From the NCBI GenBank assembly GCA_031548545.1, contig JAVBQY010000009.1:1-58865 (forward strand): a stretch of DNA of 58,865 nt. The letters are read 5' to 3'. Numbering within the stretch: the first letter of the stretch is position 1; every line of letters starts with the position of its first letter. A program made the position numbers and the translations under genes. The notes below the pieces were generated by a model. That model did no database searches. It was not told the origin of the DNA and saw only the letters and a list, made by a program, of their open reading frames with translations. The DNA comes from UBA932 sp031548545. Lineage in GTDB: Bacteria > Bacteroidota > Bacteroidia > Bacteroidales > UBA932. Positions 34,903 to 43,811 of this stretch are shown piece by piece.

Positions 34903-36060
34903 TTACGGGGCCAGGACCTCCCGGTACCATTTCAATTGCCGGTAGGCCTCATTGAGCCGCGGATATTGTTCCCGGTAAATATAAGTCGTCAAGCCGCTAT
35001 GGGATTGGATAGCGAAACCACCCAAGTTGGTCAGAAAATTTGGTGAAGAAGATTTACAAACCACAACTTTATTTACAATTTGTCGTATTTCTTCTATCTT
35101 TTCTGGTTTCATAACAGAGAAATAATCTAAAAAATCAAAGAACAGTAGGTTCCCATAGCGGTTAAACGACTGTATAAAAACAGCATCATCAAGATCAAAC
35201 AGGCCGAGTCCCACATGCCTCAGCAGGGCGCCCAGCTCTTCCAGGGCCGATGTTTTAATCAAACTTATAGTATAAGAAGCATAATCACCCGGGCGGGCGG
35301 CAGAACTTTCCGCCACAAGGCGGACAAAATCTTCCAGTCCTGAGGGTGATTGAAACAACAAGGGCAAGACTCGGGCATAACTATCCGTAAAGCCCGGCGA
35401 TACGATTTCCGCCGACGAAGCCACTATATACCGTGTTTTATTCTTCAACTCCCAGGCCACCTCTATACCTGCCATAAAGCAGGCTTCAAAGACAATAAAC
35501 TCAAACATTCCGTCAGGGATAGCCGCCGCGAAGTCAGCAACTTCCATCTCCGAAGCGCCATCACGTGTGACGGCGTTCCGCATTCCGGGATCAGCATACG
35601 CACCGGCAGGCAGCCATCCCGTGGCATGCGAAAAAACAATCAGACCGTAAGCGTCCGACGGATAACGTTGCTGCACCTCCCGGAGCACAGCCGCAAAGAC
35701 AGCCGGATCAGCAGCATTGCACTCCTCATAGCTTTTCACCAAGCGTGTTTCAAGCCCCTGTTCACAAGAACAGTCGGTCATTTCCAGCAAACGGGGCGCC
35801 TCTCCCCTGGCATCGACATAAACAAGCAGGCGAACGCGGCCATTGAGCCTGGCCTGCTCTAATTGCGCTATCTTTTGTCCGGTTTCGGCAGAAAGATTAT
35901 TATCTCCCGCCATATATACCAGCAAGGTACGCTCCGGCAAGGCCTCCGTACCCGGGATCTCCTTCACGCATCCCGTCGCTAAAAGAGACAAGACAAACAG
36001 CCCTACAGGCAGCCGATTGAAGTTGTAAGAAAATAAACACATAAAGATTTTAAATTTCAT
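34903..36060 (-). CDS. Clostripain (C11) family cysteine protease, lipoprotein
   Basis: This 385-residue protein belongs to clan CD peptidase family C11. The start at 36060 gives a lipoprotein signal with lipobox LATGC (Cys31); the longer frame to 36135 runs inside the neighbour. The catalytic His145 is in FSHATGW and Cys194 in FEACFMAG. Characterised members (clostripain, PmC11) cut after Arg or Lys. It is the last gene of the fimbrial operon and overlaps the preceding fimbrillin gene by 11 bases. I infer a dedicated fimbrillin-processing protease at the outer membrane, by analogy with Rgp gingipain in Porphyromonas. The alternative is a general surface protease. Confidence 0.87.
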   Translation of the reverse strand: MKFKIFMCLFSYNFNRLPVGLFVLSLLATGCVKEIPGTEALPERTLLVYMAGDNNLSAETGQKIAQLEQARLNGRVRLLVYVDARGEAPRLLEMTDCSCEQGLETRLVKSYEECNAADPAVFAAVLREVQQRYPSDAYGLIVFSHATGWLPAGAYADPGMRNAVTRDGASEMEVADFAAAIPDGMFEFIVFEACFMAGIEVAWELKNKTRYIVASSAEIVSPGFTDSYARVLPLLFQSPSGLEDFVRLVAESSAARPGDYASYTISLIKTSALEELGALLRHVGLGLFDLDDAVFIQSFNRYGNLLFFDFLDYFSVMKPEKIEEIRQIVNKVVVCKSSSPNFLTNLGGFAIQSHSGLTTYIYREQYPRLNEAYRQLKWYREVLAP

Positions 36061-37252
36061 CCTGAGGCGTATCGTTAAACTCCTGTATATCCACCGCAAA
36101 ATTGGGTGCAGAGGCGCTTTCCGTGAAGAGGCCATTTGCTCCGGAGTCGAAAGCCGCAGCGGGATAATTCACCGCTTTGGCTTCAAACGCGATATCCGGC
36201 GTTGTATAACCTCGCCCCCACAGATTAATAATGCTCACACGGTAATAATGGTTCCGTAAAATATCTTTATATCCGGTCGTAAAATTCCCGCTGCCGTCTC
36301 GTTGTAAAAAATCTATCCGGTAATAGGTAGGGGCCGTATCCGTACCGAATTTCCCGCCGATAACGATACAGGTAGCCTCCCGTTGATCCGTAATGGAAGC
36401 CCCTCCCCTGGCCTCAAAAATATAAATTCCCCGCTCAAAGGCGTATTTCATAGCCGGCGGCACCGTATAACTCAACGCCGAGGCGTTGTTGATGCTCCCC
36501 TCCGGAAGGCTTACCGCCGTCACTTTGCTTCCTGACACATTAGCCGGATCCGGGACTACACAGGCTTTATTTTTTGCGTTATAAATATAAATTTCATTCA
36601 ATATAAAATTATTAGCGTTTTGCACCGCAGCGCCAAGCGACACATCTATCCGCGCAACAGCGCGCAAGAGTTTCAAGTCTGGAACCTGCGTCGTATGCGC
36701 GTCTATGGTAGCGCTTATTTCCCCCCACATCGGAAAAGGGCGGAAAGTATTGTCGCCGTTCCTGGCGCTCCAGGATGCGGTATTGGTACATAGCAGTGTT
36801 TTGAGCAGTCCCTGCTTCTCCATGCCCCGAGCCGCGTTCAGGGCTTCCAGTTCGGCACGTACATTGGCCAACACCACCAACTGTTGTACGGCATCCGACT
36901 GCTGAAGGGTTGCACGGAAATCTTTTACTTCCTGATGGGCGTAACCGCTCCTGGCCGTAATACTATTCCCCTGTGCCGTATAAGCATACAACCATTTCCC
37001 CTGATTAACGGGATCGGCATCGAATACAAGCACATCTATTGTTTCAATAGCATTTTCATCTATTTCCGTGAGCACATAAGTCGGCACACCACCGGCCTGC
37101 GGCAACTGTACCGTAAGTGTGACGCTACGTTCTCCGTCCGGAGTATCCGGCGTAATAATTTCCGGACCCTGCCCGCGGGTACAGGAGAGGCAAACAACCA
37201 AGCCCGCTCCTACACCCAACAAGGCGGTCAATATGTACTTATTTTTTCCCAT
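36050..37252 (-). CDS. Fimbrillin-family lipoprotein (minor subunit candidate)
   Basis: This 400-residue lipoprotein has a lipobox ending VCLSC (Cys24). The FimA/Mfa-type fold follows: SVTLTVQLP near residue 43 is the first strand, then ENAIETIDVLVFDAD, FPMWGEISATI and a late NHYYRVSIINLWGRG segment typical of fimbrillins. It is a paralogue of the first 380 residues of the next upstream gene; both share DENAI, SWSA(R/K)NG and FPMWGE. The donor-strand end carries LPQ rather than an Arg site. It lies 19 bases after the tip gene and overlaps the protease gene, so all three are coupled. Confidence 0.82.
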   Translation of the reverse strand: MGKNKYILTALLGVGAGLVVCLSCTRGQGPEIITPDTPDGERSVTLTVQLPQAGGVPTYVLTEIDENAIETIDVLVFDADPVNQGKWLYAYTAQGNSITARSGYAHQEVKDFRATLQQSDAVQQLVVLANVRAELEALNAARGMEKQGLLKTLLCTNTASWSARNGDNTFRPFPMWGEISATIDAHTTQVPDLKLLRAVARIDVSLGAAVQNANNFILNEIYIYNAKNKACVVPDPANVSGSKVTAVSLPEGSINNASALSYTVPPAMKYAFERGIYIFEARGGASITDQREATCIVIGGKFGTDTAPTYYRIDFLQRDGSGNFTTGYKDILRNHYYRVSIINLWGRGYTTPDIAFEAKAVNYPAAAFDSGANGLFTESASAPNFAVDIQEFNDTPQDEI

Positions 37253-37271
37253 ATCATTATTTTACTTTTTA

Positions 37272-40200
37272 CTAATCCCTGATACAACGCACAGGATAGC
37301 CGGTAGAACGAGGCCAGATATTACGAACGGCCCTGGAATCAATCTGATGAAAAGCCCGGTGCCATACATTTGTACTACTTTCAAGAGAGGCCGTCCAGAA
37401 AACCCCCATGACTCCTCTGCGAATAAAATTTCCGCCTTGATGTGAGCGTTCTCCGGCCGGCAGCGCACTAAAACCAGAGACATTAGTTCCGGTATTCTGG
37501 CATTCCCATAAAGGAGAGGTATCCGTAGCCGTTCCGCACCCCGAGGTTTTCAGCTTGGCGCCGGCTATGCGTCCACAATAAGCTTTACCGGAAAGGTGAT
37601 TTTGATCTCCTGCATTATCTTCCAAAGCATTGAACATGATACCCCACTCGGCATCCGTCGGCACATGCCAGCCCGGAGGGCAAATACCCCGTCCGGCGAC
37701 ATTGGCGTTATTTGTACAGGTACCACCGGTACAGTAAACGGTGGGTTCCACCCATGCCGCAGCGCCGCTCTTAGACTTATTGGCATTGTACAGTCCATCC
37801 TGAAGCATGGCTGTTTCCCATGAATACAAAGCCCCATAGGTATTACATGCTGCAACATTCCCTGTAGTAGTCTGATCTGCTCCGGGACACCAGTAGGATC
37901 CTATCAGGGCGGTATTCAAGCCCGAAACGGTAGAAGGGCTGGTTGACGTCGTGCGGAAAGTCAATCCGCCGGTATAATTCAGGTTCTTCGCCATCCAGAT
38001 CCGGCCATCTGCCATTTTCACCCCAGGGTATGTTTTATTGTCCCGCTCATCTACCAGGGTCCAGGTAGCGCCCGTTGGAGCATTCCGGTAAGGATGAAAA
38101 TCAGAAAAAGTAGCCGTGGAGCCCGGGGCGTGGCCCGGAAGGCAATTAACAGCGACCTCGCGGGGCGGATATTGGCCGGCGGTCACAGACTCCAGGGTAA
38201 GCGTAGCCGGGGCAAGCGCCTGACCATTGGTAGTCGTGGTAAAGACGAGGTCCCTTCCCGTTAAGGTTTCGGGAGCGCCGGTAGCCACATTTAGAGTGGC
38301 GATATAACCGGTGGAATTTGCGTTGACCGAAGCCTTCCAGGCTATATTGGCCTTTACCTTGAAACTATAAGTTCCGCCATCCATATAGTAAGGCCCGGAG
38401 ATATCCGGAACAATATTGTTGGCCTGCCTTAAAACCAGGGTGGCATTTCTCATTTCCAACTCATCATTGTAGACCGTGTAAGTGACGGTGGTTTTACGCT
38501 CTTTAAAGGGATCAGCCGCCAACGCTGCCGCCGGAATAGCGGCCGGTTGAACAATACAGATCTTTGTACCCTGTGCATTGCTGATCACACCATCTGCGAT
38601 CTGCTCCGAAGCCGGAGAAAAGGCGAAAGGAAGGGCGCCGATTACAGGAGCCGTCGACACCTGTACCTCCGCAGTAGGCGGAGCCCAGTGGAGTATAAAC
38701 AACTTGGTCTCCGGAAGCTCATCTGCAAGCAATGGAAAAAGCAGTTCGGTGATAGGGTTGCTCCACACATCGGTAACGGACATCTGAACAGAGGGCCAAT
38801 GCACCTGCCTAACCTCCAGCTCATAAGAGAGTTTACCGGCAGTAATAAAGACCAAGGCCGAACGGGTTTTCCCCGTAGTATTCTCCTCCAGTTTCAACCA
38901 GCGAGATTCGTCTACATCAGGAGCGCCGGTAGCCGTAGGTTGGACGGACAGCCAGTTTAACGGCGTAATCCGGTCCACGGCATCCACAATCTTCTCTACT
39001 TTCCATCCGCTAAGGGTGGCAGAAACAAAATCGGTATATATGTTCAGGCTGTTTTTGGCCGTACGGGACGGCTGCGCCTCTTTGGTAAAAGTGAAAGAAG
39101 AAGGGCTTACGCGCAGTTGGAAAACACCGTCAATCACCACATCTCCGAAATCACCATCTTCCCAGCCGGTGATTTCGGCCACCATATTCACGTGCTTGGA
39201 ATTAAAGGCCTCTTCTTTGGTCAAAGCGCCGCGGCCCAATACACTGACGATGTTGGCGCGGTATTGGTGGTTCCGCAACAGGGCGCGGTAATCGCCGGTA
39301 TAATTGCCGGCAGCGTCTTTTTGGAAAAAATCTATCCGGTAATAGGTCTTATAGCTGTCATTACCGTAGAACCCCCCAAGCACCAGGCAGGTGGCATTCG
39401 ACGCTTCCTGAGCAGTAAGGCTGCCCGCTTCAAAAAGATAAATTGCACCTTCAAAGGCATACTCCATACCGGAGGGTACAGTATAAACCAGGGGCGAAGA
39501 GTTATTAATATCTCCCGCAGGAAGGCTAACTGCCATGACCTTCCCAGCAACCTCATCATAGTTTTCAGGAGACGGCACTACGCGCCCCCTGGTCTTACTG
39601 TTATATACATTCACTTCTTTAAGGGTGAAACTGCCGGAATTCTTCAGATTTTCGGCAATGACCACATCCACGCGGGATAAGCCGCGGGTCATTCTTATAT
39701 CGCTAATAGAGGATTGTTGGGTGTTAAGCGTAGCATTGACTTCGCCCCACATCGGGAAGGGGGTAAAATCCTGATTGCCGTTTTTAGCGCTCCAGGCGCC
39801 GGTGCTGGAATAGACCAGCTTATTGATTACAGTATCTTTAGGCGTACCTTCGGCAATGGTCCCCAGGGCGTCTACCTGCGCTCCGGCATTGGCCAGAAAA
39901 ACCAGCTTTTGTTGTACCGCTGTTTTCTGCAGGGTGGTCTCAAAAACCTTGATTGAAGGATCGGCGTCAGCATTGATACCGGAAGACGGCACCCGGACAT
40001 GGTAGGCGTAGCCGTATTCACCGGCATGCGCCGGATCGACACTTTCTTTAAACGCAAGTATATCAATAGCGGCTATCGCATTTTCATCTATATCGGATAC
40101 GGCATAGGTAGATACGGCGCCTTGCGGCAGCTGCAAAAAGAATTTTATATGCGCTGTTTCCACCTTGTCGGCTATAAAACCGGTATCCTCCGGTTCTTCG

Positions 40201-40301
40201 CGATGACAAGAAACCAGTACTGCCAGCAAGCCTATCAGCAGGCGGCTCCATTGTCCTAAGTTTATCTTCTGTAATCCGTTCATAAGTGCTTGTCTTTTCA
40301 T
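37272..40301 (-). CDS. Large fimbrillin/BACON/FISUMP lipoprotein, candidate fimbrial tip adhesin
   Basis: This 1009-residue protein has a lipobox at VLVSC (Cys32). Residues about 40-380 are a fimbrillin module paralogous to the next gene. About 385-500 is a BACON-like beta-sandwich (VSPSSFTFTKEAQPSRT to ELEVRQV). Further Ig-like beta modules run to about 750. The C-terminal 240 residues are a FISUMP domain with GVKMADGRIWMAKNLNY, GICPPGWHVPTDAEWG and a final GYPVRCIRD, rich in Cys. Fimbrial tip proteins of this order often end in C-type-lectin-like or other binding domains, so FISUMP is the probable adhesive head. The start overlaps the anchor gene stop as ATGA. Confidence 0.83.
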   Translation of the reverse strand: MKRQALMNGLQKINLGQWSRLLIGLLAVLVSCHREEPEDTGFIADKVETAHIKFFLQLPQGAVSTYAVSDIDENAIAAIDILAFKESVDPAHAGEYGYAYHVRVPSSGINADADPSIKVFETTLQKTAVQQKLVFLANAGAQVDALGTIAEGTPKDTVINKLVYSSTGAWSAKNGNQDFTPFPMWGEVNATLNTQQSSISDIRMTRGLSRVDVVIAENLKNSGSFTLKEVNVYNSKTRGRVVPSPENYDEVAGKVMAVSLPAGDINNSSPLVYTVPSGMEYAFEGAIYLFEAGSLTAQEASNATCLVLGGFYGNDSYKTYYRIDFFQKDAAGNYTGDYRALLRNHQYRANIVSVLGRGALTKEEAFNSKHVNMVAEITGWEDGDFGDVVIDGVFQLRVSPSSFTFTKEAQPSRTAKNSLNIYTDFVSATLSGWKVEKIVDAVDRITPLNWLSVQPTATGAPDVDESRWLKLEENTTGKTRSALVFITAGKLSYELEVRQVHWPSVQMSVTDVWSNPITELLFPLLADELPETKLFILHWAPPTAEVQVSTAPVIGALPFAFSPASEQIADGVISNAQGTKICIVQPAAIPAAALAADPFKERKTTVTYTVYNDELEMRNATLVLRQANNIVPDISGPYYMDGGTYSFKVKANIAWKASVNANSTGYIATLNVATGAPETLTGRDLVFTTTTNGQALAPATLTLESVTAGQYPPREVAVNCLPGHAPGSTATFSDFHPYRNAPTGATWTLVDERDNKTYPGVKMADGRIWMAKNLNYTGGLTFRTTSTSPSTVSGLNTALIGSYWCPGADQTTTGNVAACNTYGALYSWETAMLQDGLYNANKSKSGAAAWVEPTVYCTGGTCTNNANVAGRGICPPGWHVPTDAEWGIMFNALEDNAGDQNHLSGKAYCGRIAGAKLKTSGCGTATDTSPLWECQNTGTNVSGFSALPAGERSHQGGNFIRRGVMGVFWTASLESSTNVWHRAFHQIDSRAVRNIWPRSTGYPVRCIRD

Positions 40302-41215
40302 CAGAGTTCTTCTTCATCGTCTACTACGGTCCATCCGTTGACGCTCACCGATACCAGTGATCCGGTGTTGTCAAAAGTGAACAGCAGGTCAAATTCGTGC
40401 ATGCGTTTATAATCTATGCCTGGAATAGCGTTGAGCAGGGCCGTCAGATCGGCCTTGTATAGTGTTTGTTTTGCTGTTTCATCATACAGCTCCAGCTGCG
40501 GATGCCGGTCGGCGGCCAGCTGCAAGACCTGCAATGAGGCGTGAAGTTGCCCCTGTGCATCCTGTGTACAGGAAGTGTTATAGGTAAAATCGCCCCCATC
40601 GGCAATGGTGTGGTCAAAGGTATAACGGCCGTTATTATCGGTAATAGCAAGCCGCGCCGTTCTTTTTCCGGAACTTAATCCGGCGGTGGAAACACGGATG
40701 ATATTGCCGGTAGAGGTCAGTGGGGCGCGCAGGCGCTGGTTGTTTTCACCGGTAACCACGGCACCGGACAATCCGGCGTAAAATAAGGGAGCAGCAGTAA
40801 TGTTTATAGTGTCATTGGAGGGAACCATAAGGTTCATAAAGAATTGATCTTTGGTACTGCGGCCTGTTTGCGGCTGTGCGGGCGCTACGGCATAGGGAGC
40901 CGTGGCATTGCCCCACACTACAAAATGATAGGTGGAGGGTTGGAGATAAGGGAGCTCCATATAATACTCCGGGCCTACCTCCGGAGAAAAATCAGTTTGT
41001 TCGCCGCAAAAAACGCCCTGCGCATCGAAAATATACAAATGCATGGAGCCGATAGCCTGCGGATGAATCCCTGTTTCGGCATAAGTAAATTCAATATCAA
41101 AATACAGCCGCAAGGGTTGGGGACAGTCCGACAGGTCATCATAGATGCACCCCGATGCTAAAGGCAGAAAGAGGAATAAGGAAAAAAGCAAACGCAACTG
41201 ATGTGTCATAATCAA
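40301..41215 (-). CDS. FimB/Mfa2-family fimbrial anchor lipoprotein
   Basis: This 304-residue lipoprotein has the lipobox LASGC (Cys23), directly followed by IYDDLSDCPQPL, the hallmark of the FimB/Mfa2 anchor family. A two-domain beta body includes SMHLYIFDAQGVF and ends in a W-containing strand (VSVSVNGWTVVDDEEEL). In Porphyromonas the anchor stays lipidated in the outer membrane and limits fimbrial length. It follows the major fimbrillin by 77 bases with a stable hairpin between, and its stop overlaps the next start. Confidence 0.9.
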   Translation of the reverse strand: MIMTHQLRLLFSLFLFLPLASGCIYDDLSDCPQPLRLYFDIEFTYAETGIHPQAIGSMHLYIFDAQGVFCGEQTDFSPEVGPEYYMELPYLQPSTYHFVVWGNATAPYAVAPAQPQTGRSTKDQFFMNLMVPSNDTINITAAPLFYAGLSGAVVTGENNQRLRAPLTSTGNIIRVSTAGLSSGKRTARLAITDNNGRYTFDHTIADGGDFTYNTSCTQDAQGQLHASLQVLQLAADRHPQLELYDETAKQTLYKADLTALLNAIPGIDYKRMHEFDLLFTFDNTGSLVSVSVNGWTVVDDEEEL

Positions 41216-41237
41216 TAATTTTTACCATTTAAGGAAC

Positions 41238-41265
41238 AACAGGGAAGGAAGTTTCCTTCCCTGTT
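41238..41265 (-). promoter_or_regulatory. Stable intercistronic hairpin after the major fimbrillin gene
   Basis: A perfect 13-bp inverted repeat (41238-41250 with 41253-41265) can fold into a tight hairpin. On the transcribed minus strand it is not followed by a T-run, so it is unlikely to be a full terminator. It may protect the upstream message or cause partial stopping. Confidence 0.65.
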
Positions 41266-41292
41266 CCGTTAGTCAAAAAGAAGATGACCCGT

Positions 41293-42675
41293 TTATTCCA
41301 AAACATAATCATCGGAGACCAGCTGCCATGGTTCGATCGTAACTTCGGCAACAATAGTAGTCTCTTCGGCTATTGTGCCCTCGTCAACATGAGAACCCAG
41401 GCCGGTAATATTGGTGATGGTTGTACGGTAGTAGTTATTACGCAATACATCATAGCGGTTGGCCACGCTGCCGGTAATGGCGGCATCAGCCACACCTTTG
41501 GGGTTAATATATAAGCGCCAGTAGCACAAACCGTTTACATATTCCGGACTTTTTACAGCACCGGCGCCGGCTGTGGGCAAATAGGTGTCGGCATCGGCCT
41601 CAACATCAAAGTAAAGCATGCTGTCGTCCGCTTTTGTCACGGTCCAGAAACTCTTGGCGGCTCCGGTATTGGCGCCTTTAGAAACACCGGCGCCCGTAGA
41701 GAATTGGTCAGGCTTGAACTGAGAGCGTACGGAAATATAGCTTACATTTTCACCCTCAGCCTGGTAGTGTTGCGAGGTGTTTTCGGGGGCGTATACAGGA
41801 TGTAAAGCACCAATGGCTGCACCGGCCGGATCAAGGCTGCGGTATGCGGTTGAAGCAAGGGCGTAATCTTCAATACCAAAGAAATTATCCGCAACGTAGC
41901 TTTCCCAGTTCGGGTCCTGAACCATAATGTTGGGAGCAACACCTGTGCGTTTTTGTACCGGGAAGATCTGCTTGTTGGCATGCCCCAGCGCAAACTGCAG
42001 ATTGGTAAAGGTACCGCCTGCAGCAGCTAACCCGCCTCCGGTGGTAAGGCCAGCTTTTTCCTGTACGCTGACTTTGGCCACCAGGCGTTTTACGGTAACC
42101 TTGATATTGTTTACCGTATTGTATTCGGCAGCGCTTTTGTCCACCAGGCTAACGTCCACGGCTACGGCATTGAGCATGGCAAAACCGCTGGTGGTATTGG
42201 AAAGCGCGTCAACGGAAGCAAGGGTATGTGCTACATCCGTCAAGGCGGTCAAAGGACTCCCCAGCGCCGGAAGGTCTACGGGAAAGTTCAGCGCCACATA
42301 GATTTTTTTAGGGCCCGTAGTGGTGGTAATTTCACTGGCAGCCTTTAATTTGTACGTATCAGGCGTACCGCTTACGGGATCAAAATCGGCCATGGTCAGT
42401 TTCTTACAGGCCTGCATCACATAGTTACCGGTTACGGTTTCATAGACCATGACATAGGCGTTTTTTAAGGCGATTTCGTCATCAGTGGCATTGGCGTCAG
42501 TGCTGGCATAGGTGCTGACACGCGGCATTGTTACCACCAGTTGCATGGCTGTAGGCTGGCCGGGTTCTCCGGGTATGGCATTATTTTCCGGCTGGCTTTC
42601 TTTATTGCAGGCAGATAGTCCCAGTACCGTAAGCATAGCCACCGCTGTCATTCTTAAAAGTTGGTTTGTTTTCAT
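41293..42675 (-). CDS. Major fimbrillin (Mfa1/FimA-type) lipoprotein
   Basis: This 460-residue lipoprotein has the lipobox GLSAC (Cys23) and an unstructured linker. The first strand AMQLVVTMPR ends in Arg52, the first Arg after the lipid Cys, matching the processing site position in FimA and Mfa1. NAYVMVYETVTGNYVMQ and a late WRLYINP...NRYDVLRNNYYRTTITNITGLG are Mfa1-like. In Porphyromonas, Arg cleavage frees a groove that the next subunit fills with its C-terminal strand. It sits before the anchor gene and a hairpin, as expected for the most abundant subunit. Confidence 0.87.
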   Translation of the reverse strand: MKTNQLLRMTAVAMLTVLGLSACNKESQPENNAIPGEPGQPTAMQLVVTMPRVSTYASTDANATDDEIALKNAYVMVYETVTGNYVMQACKKLTMADFDPVSGTPDTYKLKAASEITTTTGPKKIYVALNFPVDLPALGSPLTALTDVAHTLASVDALSNTTSGFAMLNAVAVDVSLVDKSAAEYNTVNNIKVTVKRLVAKVSVQEKAGLTTGGGLAAAGGTFTNLQFALGHANKQIFPVQKRTGVAPNIMVQDPNWESYVADNFFGIEDYALASTAYRSLDPAGAAIGALHPVYAPENTSQHYQAEGENVSYISVRSQFKPDQFSTGAGVSKGANTGAAKSFWTVTKADDSMLYFDVEADADTYLPTAGAGAVKSPEYVNGLCYWRLYINPKGVADAAITGSVANRYDVLRNNYYRTTITNITGLGSHVDEGTIAEETTIVAEVTIEPWQLVSDDYVLE

Positions 42676-42691
42676 GTTAATTTTTTGTTTG

Positions 42692-43807
42692 TTAATTAAT
42701 AGGTAGTATATTGTATTCTACAAAGATTTCCAATCGTCTCAGGTCCGGGAAATAGTCCTGCAGCAGGTACTTATACGGAATACCATGGTGCAGCTCCAAC
42801 AGGCGTTTCTCACGCCCCCCGGTGATACCGGCCGTGCGGATAATATGCAGTACCTCCTCTTTATACGGCATGGAGGATTTCTCCAGTCCGGAAGCCAGTC
42901 CTTCCCAATCCTCGCCCTTGCCCTCTACGGTAAAGAGGCTATCCGGATAACAGTACATGATCTTCAGGTGCTGCTGCAGGGAGAGGGCGCGTTGAAAGGA
43001 CAAGCGCTCATTTTCCTGAAGATCGCCATCCGGAGAGGAATAACCGGCAATTTTTATCCGGCGGATTTCAATATAAGGATTGTTATCCAAGGTATCCAGC
43101 ATTGCATACAGTTGATCTATGCCCGCATGGTTTGTGCTCCATAGCAGTTGGATTTCCGATTTGCTTACCGGAAAATGCAGCACAATAGGCTGTTTGAAAC
43201 GGGCAGCCCTTGCCGCGATGTTATTCCGGATGCTGTCTTTATGTGCCGCCGGCAGCTCCGCAGGCTGTTTATCCGGCCGGTCAGACAAGCTGTCCGGAAG
43301 CGGCAGGGAGTCCTGTTTAATCCTGACAGGTTTCAACTGCGAGAGCACGTAAGAAAGCGGCACATCAGGCGCGCTGCAATGGCACTGCTCTTCGCGGATC
43401 AGCAATCCGGCGTCGGCCATCCACGGCTCGAAAAGAACGCGGGCTACATAGTTGTATTGCGGAACATTGTCTACGGCATTGATCACCAAAAGGTCTTTTG
43501 CTTCGTCATTGTTACGCAGGGCCAGTAAGCGTTCATAGGCTTTCTGGCTGGTAGCGCCATTGATACGGATCGGCGGCAGCAGGTGATAACGCTCCGCGGC
43601 ATTGATGATAGGAATCAGCACGGCGTAAGAGGGGGCTGCCACCTTGGCATTTTGGCGCAGAAAGGACAATCGGACTTCTACAGAGTCGCCCTTGACGGCA
43701 AACAAACCTTCCCGAACTTCTATCCTGTCTGCTTTGGGAATATCAGCGGATAAGCGCATCACCGGAAAAAGAAATATTAGGGCAGTTAACAGATGAATAA
43801 TTCTCAT
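42692..43807 (-). CDS. DUF3868 / OmpA-like outer-membrane protein of the fimbrial operon
   Basis: This 371-residue protein has a signal peptide (residues 1-21). The N-terminal DUF3868 module runs to about residue 130 (ADRIEVREGLFAVKGDSVEVRLSF). A Pro/Asp/Lys linker follows, then an OmpA-like domain (about 200-371) with IVLHFPVSKSEI, the IKIAGYSSPDGDLQENERLSFQRALSLQQ motif, and RRLEIFVEY at the end. Such domains bind peptidoglycan. DUF3868 and DUF3575 pairs often open Bacteroidales fimbrial operons, but their exact role is not established. Starts 4 bases after the DUF3575 gene. Confidence 0.85.
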   Translation of the reverse strand: MRIIHLLTALIFLFPVMRLSADIPKADRIEVREGLFAVKGDSVEVRLSFLRQNAKVAAPSYAVLIPIINAAERYHLLPPIRINGATSQKAYERLLALRNNDEAKDLLVINAVDNVPQYNYVARVLFEPWMADAGLLIREEQCHCSAPDVPLSYVLSQLKPVRIKQDSLPLPDSLSDRPDKQPAELPAAHKDSIRNNIAARAARFKQPIVLHFPVSKSEIQLLWSTNHAGIDQLYAMLDTLDNNPYIEIRRIKIAGYSSPDGDLQENERLSFQRALSLQQHLKIMYCYPDSLFTVEGKGEDWEGLASGLEKSSMPYKEEVLHIIRTAGITGGREKRLLELHHGIPYKYLLQDYFPDLRRLEIFVEYNILPIN

Positions 43808-43811
43808 AATC

